Below, in pieces: positions 1 to 11,232 of a DNA stretch of 64,000 nucleotides. Position 1 is the first letter of the stretch, and each line of letters opens with the position of its first letter. A model generated the notes under the pieces. That model had not been told where the DNA came from. It did no database searches and was given only the letters and a program-made list of their open reading frames with translations. This DNA comes from Zarea fungicola (lineage: Eukaryota > Ascomycota > Sordariomycetes > Hypocreales > Cordycipitaceae), in NCBI GenBank assembly GCA_900169235.1, contig FWCC01000049.1, forward strand, positions 30,240-94,239, in the 5' to 3' direction. The translations under genes were made by a program, and so were the position numbers.

Positions 1-944
1 TGTGGCACCGTAAGGAAGAGACTGCTTGTATTCGCGATATGCGACAGTTAGGTACCGTCTAGTTATAGGAATCATAGCTGGTGCCTCGAATGGTCGTCGG
101 AGTCAGCTCTATATATCCGCGTATTCGGCCCATGCCCTCGTATCTCTACTGGTCATGGCATAGTGCCATCCCCCATTAATAATCAGCCAGTCTCGGGTTT
201 GGGGGGTTAATTCTATATACCATGCAGAAAAGTAGTTGGCGAAGCTTTTGCCTTGTCCGGATTAATATTTCATGAGGCCTCAGTTATTTGACAGATTGGC
301 TCGCCCTCCAAAGTTCGAGGACCATTGATCAGGCAGCCAGTCTCGCGACTGCCCTTCGACTATGGCTGAAAGCGGAACCCTCTGAATAGAAGGGATAATC
401 CGATAGCGTCTTCAATCAACATGGCAATAAATATCACTCAGCCCGCTGCATGAGAAAACCCCGTAGTATTTGCAGGGATCTTCAAGGCCATACGGCCATG
501 GGCAAATACGATTCGGGAGAGCCAGACCCCTGTTCCCAGTCGTTAGAGTTGTTATCGGCAACTTTCCTACTTTATTGGATTTGTTTTTGGTAGGGTTAAC
601 TATAACGAAACCTATTTTAAAATTCGGCATAGTGAAATGATCCCGTTGTATTCGTTTAAATTTGTTTCTCGATTGGCTATTGGAAGTAAGGCCGGAAATC
701 TGTCCCGATGATAGAAAGTTCTCCATTATTCTTGAATCAAATGCCTGCTCATATAATGAAATGCAAACCACTTGCATCCCATAATACCAACTAAGTAAAA
801 TAGCGGCTCTTCGGCCCATGATTGCTTTAAAAAAAAAGAACAGCCCCTTGCCCGCCAGAAACCCAAAGTAAGCAATTAGAAGAACAATCGCACTTCATTG
901 TACCCCATAATCCCCATTTAAACCCATGCTAACCATCCAATTTT

Positions 945-1019
945 TGATAAATTAAGCAATGACCAACCGTGGCCAGACGTCCATAGCATCCAACATACAC
1001 CTTCTAGGTCCCTGACACG
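945..1019 (-). repeat. Left arm of a diverged inverted repeat
   Basis: Read on the minus strand, this stretch matches about 70 bases of the plus strand at 2147-2222. Shared blocks include gtcagggacctagaaggt, ttggatgcta, tctggccacgg and tggt. The arms differ at about ten positions, many of them transitions. The tandem array lies between the arms. This could be the terminal repeat of a decayed element, or two dispersed repeat copies in opposite orientation. Confidence 0.6.
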
Positions 1020-1020
1020 T

Positions 1021-1560
1021 ACTTGTCTGCATATGCCTCTAGTATATTGTATGTTGAAGGGCCGTTGTATCTGCCTGAACATGCCTCTAGTATCTACAAT
1101 TCGACGGGCCTTCGATGGGCCTTTGACAATGTACTTGCCTGCATATATCTCTAGTATATTATATGTTAAAGAGCCCTTATACCTATCTACACATGCCTCT
1201 AGTATACTATAATTTAACAAACCTTCAACGGGCCTTTAACACATACTTGTCTGCATATGCCTCTAGTATACTGTAAGTCAATGGGCCTTTAACGGGCCTT
1301 TAACGGGCCTTTAACGGGCCTTTAACGGGCCTTCGACAGGCCTTCGACACGTACTTGTCTGCATATGCCTCTAGTATATGATATATTAAAGGGCCCTTAT
1401 ACCTATCTGCACATGCCTCTGGTATATTGTAACTCGACAGGCCTTTAATGAGCCTTTGATATGTACTTGTCTACATAGGCCTCCAGTATATTGTAATTCG
1501 ACGGGCCTTCGACGGGCTTTCGACAACGTACTTGCCTGTATATACCAGTGGGCAAGAAGC
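1021..1560. repeat. Degenerate tandem (minisatellite-like) array
   Basis: A motif built on gcatatgcctctagtata recurs about seven times, near 1030, 1080, 1140, 1192, 1257, 1365 and 1413, with a weaker copy near 1475. Spacing varies between about 50 and 110 bases. Copies are separated by variable numbers of an 11-bp sub-unit, gggcctttaac or gggccttcgac. The sub-unit is expanded to six consecutive copies at 1283-1348. Short frames on the minus strand translate the repeat and are not genes. Confidence 0.8.
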
Positions 1561-2146
1561 AAAGCTGTCCCTAGCGTGACCAGGCGGACCTGCAAAGGCA
1601 GCAAGATCAGCAAGAGTAGGAGGTGCGTGAAGACTCAACATACCAAAAGGGCCTAGACGAGCTGGAGGTGACGGTGGACGAAGGGCTGGCGGTGTAGGAG
1701 GTTGCGTTTGGCTGAGGCTTGAATTTAGTTGTATAATTGCATCTCTTTCTTCTTGGGTTGTCATTGACCAATCCTGCTCTGTTGGCAAGCCCTCATACTT
1801 CAGCATGTTCGCTGCGGTCACGTAGTGATCTTGCGATTATTGCCCTCTGAATTCAAGATTAATAATAGCGAGGCAGTCAATTATTAGGCTGCCAATGGGC
1901 TCTTGGGAAGAGTGCCCTTTGGTTGCAGACTCACCATGCGTCAATAAAGTGAGTTGCAAGGGCCGGGTTTGTTTGATCAAGGAGAGCTTACAGAGACTCG
2001 CTGGCAGTCTCGCCATGTGTCAGGCGGAAGCGAGAGTAAAGCAAACGGCAAAGCATCTAGCGTGCTGAATCCTTCCATAGAGTTTGAGCAGTGCATCTCA
2101 CAGCTAACTTCAGATTATTCCCACTTTTGTATTTGCTTAAAGCATT

Positions 2147-2222
2147 TGTCAGGGACCTAGAAGGTATACATTGGATGCTAGGGATATCTGGCCACGGCTG
2201 GTTATTACTTGATCTTTTTGTT
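2147..2222 (+). repeat. Right arm of the diverged inverted repeat
   Basis: This is the plus-strand partner of the arm at 945-1019, containing gtcagggacctagaaggt and ctggccacggctggt. Homology ends near 2222. The next bases carry a tRNA box-A-like string. Confidence 0.6.
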
Positions 2223-2291
2223 GTCTCTGTGGCCGAGTGGTTACCTAGCACCCTCGCCCTTACAGCCTTATAGTATGTTTTATTAAAAGTT

Positions 2292-2345
2292 AAGAGAATT
2301 AAGAGAATTAAGAGAATTAAGAGAATTAAGAAAATTAAAAGAATT
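2292..2345. repeat. 9-bp microsatellite, six units
   Basis: Six head-to-tail units of aagagaatt; the first four are perfect and the last two carry one or two substitutions. The minus-strand translation is a Leu/Ile-rich string that imitates a membrane helix but has no gene context. Confidence 0.9.
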
Positions 2346-3373
2346 ACGATTTTTATACTAGACAGTGCTGGCTGGCTTTTATAGGGTAATAGATAAACCA
2401 CTTAAGTATATAAATTCTATTATAAACTTAAAAAAAATATAGTCAGCCTAGAATTATCTTTTAATGTTGCAAGCTTCTATTCTTCTATGTACACGGTGCC
2501 ACTTACCTATGGTCAGTTTATGTCTTGATTATGTTGGTCGCCTTGGTGTATCCTGGTCCCGAAAACCATCATTCAATTTTGGGAGCCTAACCGGTAGTCA
2601 TGGTCGCAAAAACATGGGGAAAGTGGTCTGAAAGACATACAACTTTAGCTTCGCGTCGCCATTGCGAGTCTGAACTGCTGTAGGCTGGAATAGCAAGGTG
2701 CTGTTGAGTCACCGGACTCTCTATTGAGAGACGGACTTCCGTGAAGGAGACAGTGAGATGGAGCCAACAAGCTTCTTCGTTGTAAAAGCACGACGGAACT
2801 TGTGTACCCAGAAATTCTTGATTACTGAACGAGCAAGTTTAAAGCCCATGGTTTCACGCAGCTCCGAATGAATTTGTAATATCGTTGGCTAGACCCACGT
2901 TTTGTTCCTCTCTTTCCCCACGAGATATTTGTTCATCCTCTTCACAAAAACATTGGAAATACTCGGTATTTTCCAAATGCGGCAAGTACCATATTGTGGA
3001 TAGCTAGCCGCTCAAGGATTCCCTTTGTTGGCAAGCTTGCAGAAGCCTCAGCGCACATGCGGCTGAGCGATCATCTCCGGCAAGGCTGCCAAGAAAAAGG
3101 ACGGAAAGGAAAAAATCCGCTGAAATAGTAGCGGAAGCATCTGACTACTATTAGTATTTTCGGAGTAGGCTTAGGCTTGAGCCGGTAGCTTCAGCGGTTG
3201 ATCATGGCCACAGCACGGAACGGCCCGCGATGGTGATGGTCGGTCAGAGCTACCAACTAGGAAGAGCAAGCCCAGGAAGAGTGGCATATATAAGAGCTTT
3301 GGTATTACCCTCTTTAGTCACCGAATTTGGAGAGTTTTTGATTTCAAATTGCCGTGGAGTAATAGAATCCGTA

Positions 3374-4694
3374 ATGTGGAAAGTTTCTCTGTTGGTTGGC
3401 TTCTGTGCCTCGCCAGCCGTCGCCGCAGCCGGGGCAACACATTCGACACTGCTGTACTGGCAGTTTTTCCCTGCCTGGAATGACATGCTGAAGGGGTATT
3501 TAGAATGTGATTGCCAGGTCAACATCACCAACTATCGAAACGCCAGCTTCGAAGACAGTCACGTTAGCTATGCCGTGCTCAACTGCTTACTAGAGCAGTT
3601 CCCCGAGCTCCGCAAGGTGTGTGATCCCTCTTTTGGACTCTCCTGCAACTCAAAACAATAACCATCACAAAATCAATTTTTAACCGGAGTAGAAATAGGC
3701 GGAGTTAGGTGCTGCAGCTGTGGTTCTCGGTCGCACCCCAACAGTTCTGCAAATGATGAGTCCTTCACCGGCCGAGACCGCCATGGTCGCCATCCGCCGC
3801 CCGTTCCTCGCTCTGCTGCTCAGCGTAGCTTCACCCGCGACAGTCTTTTCTCCCGTCGAGAGTTACTATGACGGCGTCGAAGGACTGGAAAAGCCACTTA
3901 CAGCAGGAGTCCGCAACATCTTCCCCTACACGGCGGCTAGACTGCTCGGCAGTGGAGGTGGACGCAGTTACGCATCGGGCCTCTTGTCGGCCATGCAGTA
4001 TGTCGCGGCCATGGCGGCGGTCGCCAACAGCGCATACCTCACGTATCAGTTGTGCATGTGGACAGTGTGCTCCTTTTCACCAATGACTGTGTTTCTGCCC
4101 GCGCTGTAGCATGCTGTCGTGGTCGTATTGCATCTAGGCGGTTGGATTGCGCTGCGGTTGAGCGTGCAGAGAGCCACGGCGGTCGAAGCAAGAGGAGGAG
4201 TGACGAAACCACAGCAGTGGCAGGGAATAGGAACAGACTCTTGGAGCCAAATGAGGGATAATCTGGACAACGAAACCACACCCTCTGCGTTTGCAGCGAA
4301 GTTGCCAATGGAAAGGCGACCCGCTGGCCCTGCACCATTCTTTTCTGCTGTAACCGCAGCGTTGTTTGCTGGTGTCCCTGTTCATGTAGGCAAAGCTGCC
4401 CTTGTAGTTATTTTACTACTCCTTTTCCATTCTCCTTCTCCCACATCTCAGAGTTGGCACCTCGAGCGCATATCTTCTAACACCATGCAGGTTCTGCTCG
4501 GCACCTTGGTGCTATCGAGCCTCACCTTCATCAGCGCTTTCGACTCCATCTCTGTCGTAGCGTTTTATGCGCTGAGTACAATAGCCAGTAAAGCCATCGT
4601 CGTTTTTGAGTGTGTAGGTATTCAGGCCGTGGCAAGCAACGGTTTGGACACAACGACCGTGGGAGAGCTGATGGATGGTTACTCAGTTCTCTGA
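3374..4694 (+). CDS. Fungal multi-pass membrane protein, frame interrupted by TAG
   Basis: Exon 1 is 3374-3616 and starts with a signal-like segment (MWKVSLLVGFCASPAVAA). The intron is 3617-3698 (GTGTGT...TAG). Exon 2 starts at 3699 and restores the family motif FPELRK/AELGAAAVVLG with TPTVLQ. I associate this pattern, the IRRPFLALLL segment and a C-terminal GTLVLSSLTFIS...D segment with an uncharacterised fungal membrane-protein family (recognition from memory). The frame reads TVFLPAL, then TAG at 4107-4109, then continues open in the same frame (HAVVVVLHLGGW) to a TGA at 4692-4694. Either the gene carries a nonsense mutation, for example Trp TGG to TAG, or a 45-nt intron at 4065-4109 (GTGTGC...TAG, phase 0) removes it. 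That intron would delete residues that look like normal family sequence, so decay is slightly favoured. Function unknown. Confidence 0.55.
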
Positions 4695-5571
4695 GTACGA
4701 ATTTGGGGCGATTGCGGCCGGTAAAGTAATATTTTACCTATTATTTAAATTTAAATTTATCCTAATTTTCTTGCTCTACCCCGTACGCGAAGCGTGATTC
4801 AAGGAAAACGACAACAAATGCTTGCTGACAAGTCTATTCGCCACCGCGAAAGCAGAGACAGAAAGCAGAGCGTGTTTGGATTAACAAAGGCACGCACAGG
4901 AGCGCAGTCTCGGCAGTATGTGTGTCCCGTCAAAGCTACAAAAAGTAGACTCCCAGAAATTGAAGATGAAACGGTAAGTGCGGTGGAGGAAATCACAAGG
5001 CACAAGATGACTGTCAGCTGGAGAGATGGTTTCTTGTGATTACAAGCATGGGCAGAAGAAGTCGTAATACATGTAGCGATGTTTTTGAAGCTGGTCCAAT
5101 ACGTCTACTGGTTCCATCGAATTCAGACTGGCAACATGATTCAAGATTGAAAATTGGCCTTGATTGTTCTTCATCGTCCATTGCAGCACCCGTATTTTAA
5201 GTAGTAATTCCCCATTTCCATCCCATGATACCCCATCCAAAAACCATTATCCAATCCAAAGGCAGTAAAAAAAAAAAGCAGCATGACCTAACGCCGTTTC
5301 CCATGGTATCATTGTAGCAGCGGCGGGAGACTCCAGTCTCCCTTTTCAGACCGCTACCACACTAGTTAAAAAGTGCAAGAATATTCCCATACCAATATAG
5401 AAAAAGAAAAAGAAAAGCAAAAGCAAAAGCAAAAGAACTCCGTAGAAACACCCCTCCCTTGTCGCCGAATTCAATGCTTGGACGGAGCATGTTCATGGGG
5501 TACAAATTAATACAGGAAGAAATTAAATGACAAGTAGATACAAAGAGAAAGAAGGAAGAAAAGGGGAAGAA
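4695..5571. other. Intergenic, no gene seen
   Basis: Convergent 3' flanks of the membrane-protein gene and the WD40 gene. It contains an A/T palindromic run near 4740-4760 and a purine-rich stretch near 5400-5435. A frame at 4794-5039 has no recognisable features. Confidence 0.6.
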
Positions 5572-8500
5572 TCATGGTGAAGATGACGTGTTGGAGCAGC
5601 TGTCGGCACTGCCGCGGCGCTCCTCAGTTGTTGTTTCAGGCTCTCGGTCCTTGGACGGAGTCGTCAGTCGTAGCTTCTCGTCTAACAAGGTAACAAGGCG
5701 TTCAGAATATTGATCCAAGAGGCCGCTTAGAACCGTCTCGTTCATGGCCTTGCTGCGAATAGCGCGATCGCCAAGGGCTGCAGCCGTAAGACGAAGTTCT
5801 TGGTCCAGCTCTGCCAAGCTTTCTGCTGTAATGGGTTCTGCAGAGGACAACTTGCGTCTGTAGGCACGCAACGTGCGGCATGCCTGTTCCGTTGCTGTGT
5901 TCAATGTGTTTTGCGCGCGCAGGTTCGTTGCCGACGACTTTTTTCGCGCTGTCGCACTCAGGGCTGGAAGTGACGGTCGGCGACTTATGCTGCGCCCTTT
6001 TGGACTAGGCGGTGGACTTGTGGCTCGGCTCACAGATGGCCGTCGCCTGGACGGTGTGTCCTCGATAATGGTGCTGCTTGTTTGACCATGATTCAGCGTT
6101 CCAGTTGGTGTTCTCATGTTGACTGTGCCTGCGTTCAAATTGAGACGTGAGCTTCGTCGGGGCAGTGTGCGTGGAGGGGACCGCTGCCTGCCATTGATGT
6201 AGTTGGTTGGCCGCTGGAATTCGGCAAGCTCCGCCTTGGACAAGACCTTTCTCAGGGTTGGGCGGCCAGATATAGTGATGTCTTTCGCGGGTGAAGGATC
6301 CCGGCTCATGGATCTGGGCGAGGATTCTGTAAAATCCAGTAGCCAAATCATGATTGTGCCATCCGAGCCGGCGCTGACCACCTTTTTTGAGCCATCGTCA
6401 TCTTCAACGATACAGACGCCATTGATGGCTTCGGTATGACCCCATTCACGGTCAAGGAATGCCCCAGAGCGAGCATCATAGAGTCTTATGGATTTGTCGG
6501 TATTGGAGGTGCCGATGATGAGATCGAGGTCACGAGGCGACCAGTTGCCGAGAGTCAGGCCCTCCAAAACAGCAGATTCAACACCACCCTCATCCGTGCA
6601 CTTGAAGCAAGACACCTGCCTTCCTGTAAAAAGATCAAACTGGAAAACAGATCGGTCCAATAATGAGATGTAGATACTACGGCGATCTGGTCCCATTAGT
6701 AAGCTGGTAGGCGATGCCTTGAGAGAAATAACTTTTGAAGGAATGGCTGCAACGACATCTGGTTCACCATCGCGGGTAACCAGGTCATGGATTTGTAGAG
6801 ATCGGTCTAGGGAGCATGTGATGACCTTGTCATCTGACGGCAGCAAAACCTGAACAACTCTCGCATTGAATTCAAGCGTCTGGAAGTGTTCAATTTGCCC
6901 GCTTGATAGTTGATGGAAAAGCTGCACGGTTCTATCTCGTCCACAGCTCGCGATTATGAATTTATTGGGGGTTTCGCACACACTGATGCCGACGCAGTGC
7001 ATAGAGTGGGCCTTCGTGTCAAGTAGGAGCTCTTTCGTATCGACGTCAAAGATTTTCAGTATACCTAAGCGGTCTCCGGTAATGAGTTGCTTGCCGTTGC
7101 GCAATGTTTCAACGCAACTGACTTGGTTGCTGAGGCCCATTTCTGAGTCAATCTCAACAATGTCGATGGGTACATCGACAGACAGTTTCTGCCGCCCTTC
7201 TGTGTCCCAGTACGTTACATTTCCAGAGCCTGACCAAGTGATGAAGGATGCGTCTGGTTTGTTTGGGCGTCGGAGAGGGTGAACGCCATTGATGGATTCC
7301 CCGTGTCCAGGGATTGGAATGTGGGCAATGGAATCCTGGGTCTGCCCAGGCAGATGATCCTGGGACCAGATGTCAATGGACTGCTTAGAGTCGATTGTGA
7401 CGAGGTTGTCATTCAGGAAACCAAGAGCAAGCACACCAGTTGGTGCGGCCGCCGTGGATAAGATGCAGTTTTCGCTTGCGCCATCCATAACAGCGGGTAC
7501 ATCCAAGGTGGCGAAGTAGCCGTCCTTGCCTCCAATATAGGCAACATCATTTCGTATGGTTATCGTCGTGATGGAGAAGTCTAGCGTTACTACTTTGACA
7601 AGTTTCATCTGCCTGTCATCGTCATCCAGGATGCAGACGTCGCCAGCTTCGGTACAGACCACCAATCGATTCTTGTCAACAGCTGCACAGGTAAATGTGG
7701 CATCAAGAAGGTTACCAAGGAGAACATTGCGTCCAGGCAATGTCTTTTGTGAAGAAGTAGGGGTTGAGGGAGCAGAGTCGGTAAAGGAGCGATTTTTGGT
7801 CGGTGACGAAGATCCGTCCTCAATCCTCCAAATTTTAACATGGCGGACGCCGAGCGTGATGAGATTATTTCCCATCCATGCCATGTGCCGAATATACGAG
7901 GTACAACGGTTTTGTTGAAATAATCTTGTTTGGCCAGTGCGCGGCTCAACCCGCCAGATGTAGAGGAAGCCGTCATTGGCTGCGCCGAGGGAGGCAAGGT
8001 ATCGAGAATCTGCTGACCAAGCCACAGCGTTGACGCCGAATGTGTGCTCGCTTATGGAGACTAGTGGAACATCGGAAGAGGCTTCCAAGAGACTAAAGAT
8101 CAAGACCCGAGGGGCATAACCAGTCTCCCCCACGGCAAGGAACCTGCCATCTCGACTGAGAGCCACACAAGTGGCAGCCTTGATTCTCTCTCGGCTTGTC
8201 CAGGTCTTGGAGGTTGGCGAGTCTGACCAGTCAAACTGTCCATAGATGGAGTCTCGTTGTGTTGGGGCTCTATTGCGGCTGTCATTCGCTTTGGGTGTAT
8301 TTGTCGTCGGTGTGTTGGAAGAATTTTGTGTGGTAGTCTGGGCCGTGTAGACGGGCACGGCAGAGGGGCGGGCTCGGTAGAAGCGTTGGCTGTAGTTTTC
8401 GTTTTCGACATTGACAACGACAACGGCACCACCGGCAACATAAGCAAAGGAAGAATTGACAGTGTCGAAGCCAGTTTGCGAGCGACATGTGGTGCCCACG

Positions 8501-8628
8501 ACTCTCCTTAAGGAGAGCCAGGACTCTTGCTGGCGGCCGCGCATGGGGGATCTAGAGGGCCGTCCAAGATAGGGCGAGTTAGACGGGGTCAGCTTCAACC
8601 GACTGTTGGATGGCGTAACAGCGGCCAT
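5572..8628 (-). CDS. WD40-repeat protein, MABP1/WDR62-like
   Basis: Single exon, 1018 aa. The ATG at 8628 (MAAVTPSNS) is chosen because the 41 in-frame codons upstream lack protein character. After a Ser/Pro-rich start, WD-type blades fill roughly residues 50-730. Examples are a blade with VNAVAWSADSRYLASLG ending in LYIWRV, one ending in VKIWRI, a late one with DKSIRLYDARSG, and a last one with VSAGSDGTIMIWLL. A long Ser/Pro/Arg-rich linker follows, then a C-terminal helical segment (QACRTLRAYRRKL to LVTLLDEKLRL). Two tandem propellers, a disordered linker and a C-terminal helix are the layout of MABP1/WDR62-type scaffolds, which act in JNK or spindle-pole signalling in animals. The fungal role is unknown. 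The WD40 call is firm; the subfamily is inference. Confidence 0.85.
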   Translation of the reverse strand: MAAVTPSNSRLKLTPSNSPYLGRPSRSPMRGRQQESWLSLRRVVGTTCRSQTGFDTVNSSFAYVAGGAVVVVNVENENYSQRFYRARPSAVPVYTAQTTTQNSSNTPTTNTPKANDSRNRAPTQRDSIYGQFDWSDSPTSKTWTSRERIKAATCVALSRDGRFLAVGETGYAPRVLIFSLLEASSDVPLVSISEHTFGVNAVAWSADSRYLASLGAANDGFLYIWRVEPRTGQTRLFQQNRCTSYIRHMAWMGNNLITLGVRHVKIWRIEDGSSSPTKNRSFTDSAPSTPTSSQKTLPGRNVLLGNLLDATFTCAAVDKNRLVVCTEAGDVCILDDDDRQMKLVKVVTLDFSITTITIRNDVAYIGGKDGYFATLDVPAVMDGASENCILSTAAAPTGVLALGFLNDNLVTIDSKQSIDIWSQDHLPGQTQDSIAHIPIPGHGESINGVHPLRRPNKPDASFITWSGSGNVTYWDTEGRQKLSVDVPIDIVEIDSEMGLSNQVSCVETLRNGKQLITGDRLGILKIFDVDTKELLLDTKAHSMHCVGISVCETPNKFIIASCGRDRTVQLFHQLSSGQIEHFQTLEFNARVVQVLLPSDDKVITCSLDRSLQIHDLVTRDGEPDVVAAIPSKVISLKASPTSLLMGPDRRSIYISLLDRSVFQFDLFTGRQVSCFKCTDEGGVESAVLEGLTLGNWSPRDLDLIIGTSNTDKSIRLYDARSGAFLDREWGHTEAINGVCIVEDDDGSKKVVSAGSDGTIMIWLLDFTESSPRSMSRDPSPAKDITISGRPTLRKVLSKAELAEFQRPTNYINGRQRSPPRTLPRRSSRLNLNAGTVNMRTPTGTLNHGQTSSTIIEDTPSRRRPSVSRATSPPPSPKGRSISRRPSLPALSATARKKSSATNLRAQNTLNTATEQACRTLRAYRRKLSSAEPITAESLAELDQELRLTAAALGDRAIRSKAMNETVLSGLLDQYSERLVTLLDEKLRLTTPSKDREPETTTEERRGSADSCSNTSSSP

Positions 8629-11232
8629 TTTGTAGCCATTGACTCGGAAGGAGAAAGGCCAAAAAAAAAATCGAGACAAAAATAAGCAAGGGTCGTTTTG
8701 GAGACGGGTTGTGTGGATCGAGGTGGGCAACGGATGTATCTGCGGCAACAAATAAAAGGGTTGAGAAGACGATGGCTAACGGTAATGTGGCGATGAAAAA
8801 AAAGGGTCGTGTGTAAGTCAATGTCTAGGTGGAAGCGGTGTCATGCGTGTACGGGACAATTAAAGAGCTGAGACGGCCATTAGAATGTCTTTGGTTGCTC
8901 CTGTTTCCTCCTGGGAGGACGGAGAGGGCGACTTACAGAGTTTGATGATGGCTGATGGAAATGAGAGGAAAACACCCAGTTAAAAAGGAGAGTAGTTGGA
9001 AAAAGAGGTGAAAAGAGCGGCAGGTGCGTCGGAATCAGCCTTGGATCGAGTATTGAAGCACCAAATTTGTTGTGTTGATGGATGGCGGTGGTGGTGTTGG
9101 TGGTGTGCTGCTTGGAGGACTAATGGAGAATCTGCTGGTGGTGGCCGAGCTGGAGCTGGCGGTGCAAGCAAACTTGGGGAGCCTGTTACCGTCTCCTGCA
9201 CCACTTGGGCGGCACCCCCAAAAAATTATAGCGGTGATGGGGAGCTTGAAGAGCTCATGTGGGGGGCAGGTTGGCAGCGACCCACTGACACCATGATGGC
9301 TGCTTACGCTAAAACCCCAAATGTTTCCTCGTCCAGAGCTCTTGGGACGGACGCGACCACTGTAGAGTCCAATAACCGCGTTTTCGTGGGGCTTAGCGCT
9401 ACACCAGCCATGGGTAGCGTCACCACTCTTCTGGCTTGTGACCGGCCTTTTAAGTGGTTGCCCCCTCGAGTTACCCGGTCGCCGCCCCGCTCCAGGCCAG
9501 GTCCCTGTTGTTGCTGGGCATCCACATCAACATCCACAGAGCTCAGTCCTCTGTTATCTGTATACTGAGCACAAGCTTAATAATAAACTGACTGTGAGCG
9601 CACACGACATCCGTATTCGAACGCGGCTCCATCATCTCGCAGATATGGCTTTACGCTTTGTTCAATACTTTTGGTGCGGTGCCACCCACATATCCAAACG
9701 TACTCGTCTCTTCGTGATACTGTGCGCCACGTCTACTCCCCCGGCTCCCGACAGACTATTATTGGTATAATTATCCAGACCCTCACCCGTAGTTTAATGA
9801 CACTCACCAGGGCCCCTGGCAGCGAATGCGATCCGATTCGGTACTTCACAGCAATGACCACCGCTAGTGTAGTAGTAATAGTAGTAATGACAAGGCTCAT
9901 AATGAAGATTCGCACGGCAACCAAACGCTAAAATACTGCCTTGCTTCGGACTGTCACATCACTGATATCAAACCTAGTGCATAATTCTCTCGGCAGTGTT
10001 TCCGTTGCCTGTGGGCATGGGGCAAAATGATGCGCCACCGAATGAGCTTGCAATTTACATCCTGGTCCAAGCCCAGACTATGTTCGCGAACCCCTACCAC
10101 AATGCAAACTTTTGCTTCCAACTTGGTCTCCCTATGGGTAATTGGCTCAGGAATCTGCCTTCGTACATTAACATTGTTCAGAGTATCCCGTACCTTGCTC
10201 AAAAAATGTAATTGTGGCTGATAAAAAGTTTTTCTGGGCTCGGTAATAATCCCAATCTCGATTACATGGTATTGTAAATAGTTCCATGCTTTATGGTGTC
10301 CGACGTCACGACTGTCACTGGGTGTTAAACAAGTGCCTGGGACCAAAGGGCGAGCACAGATGGTAGCGTACACAAGCAAATAATTATGGATTGCTTGAAT
10401 AACCTCAATCGGTCGTCCGCAACACAGAATTACACCAAAGCAGCCTCGCGATATTGAACGCCAGTTTCCGCATTCATTTTCGCAACATCACGAAACAAAG
10501 AAGAGAATAATACTAACGAAATTCAAAGCAACCCAAAGTAACCAAGCAGCATTTAGGCACATATGGCCAATGTTGGGTTTAAAATTGTCCAATGCCAACT
10601 CGTACACCCGAGAAACATATGTAGATTTAAGCATATGCAATATCTATGCCAAGTGTCAGATTGAGGTAGACCAGATATTAGTAGAAAATATCTGCCCAAG
10701 TCGCAACAAAATGCTGCAGCCTTTGGTCTCGTCTGCTGCGTTCCACACATCGGCGAAACAGGATCCATAATCTTTTGCCAATACAGCGCAAAATAACAAT
10801 ATGACTTGACTTGGAAAATAAAAAACTAAGCAGCGGCTATAAGCTCATTTTTTGACCATTCTCTTTACTGAAACGTATAGAAATACATCTGTGCTGGGAT
10901 GGATAAAGGTGCATTCGTCGACATTTTGGTAGAAGCGAATCAAGTTTGATGAAATACTCATTAATCATTAATACAGCCCTTGGTAGGCTTTCATCTAATA
11001 TATACACGGTACAATGTACAACCTGATTGGATAATGCGCAAGCAAAAAATCAAAGCAAACTTGAAAAAAAAAGGAAAAAAAAAAGAAAGGGAACGGAAAA
11101 ATAGAAACAAAAAGCTCGCCATCCGTCACCAGTCAATAATCATCATGAATTGCTAAAACGCCCGTAATTGGAAACAGAGGTACCCTAGCAACAGATTCCT
11201 CTCAAAGAAATGAGGAATAGGGAAGAAAAACA
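8629..11232. other. Intergenic, 2.6 kb, no gene recognised
   Basis: Upstream of the WD40 gene and downstream of the gene ending at 11233. Frames such as 8996-9568 plus and 9954-10379 minus show no domain, sensible composition or splice context. An A-rich tract lies near 11060-11095. No tRNA or rRNA was seen. Confidence 0.55.

Larger units (their letters stand above)
1..3373. other. AT-rich, repeat-bearing flank without a recognisable gene
   Basis: No open frame in this stretch resembles a known protein. It holds a degenerate tandem array, a diverged inverted repeat on either side of it, a 9-bp microsatellite and a short tRNA-like fragment, each listed separately. The longest frames (minus strand, 412-819 and 1471-1821) have no recognisable domain, and the second partly translates the tandem repeat. 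The look is that of degenerate repetitive DNA; no transposase or reverse transcriptase motif was seen. The segment is cut off by the window edge. Confidence 0.6.

Noticed and set aside
412..819. 135-codon minus-strand frame
   Set aside because: No recognisable domain, AT-rich, in a repeat-rich flank.
1471..1821. 116-codon minus-strand frame with Pro-rich part
   Set aside because: Its end translates the tandem repeat and the rest has no recognisable family; possibly a remnant, but not supportable as a gene.
8996..9568. 190-codon plus-strand frame
   Set aside because: Biased Trp/Gly/Cys composition from GT-rich sequence, with no domain or homology recognised.
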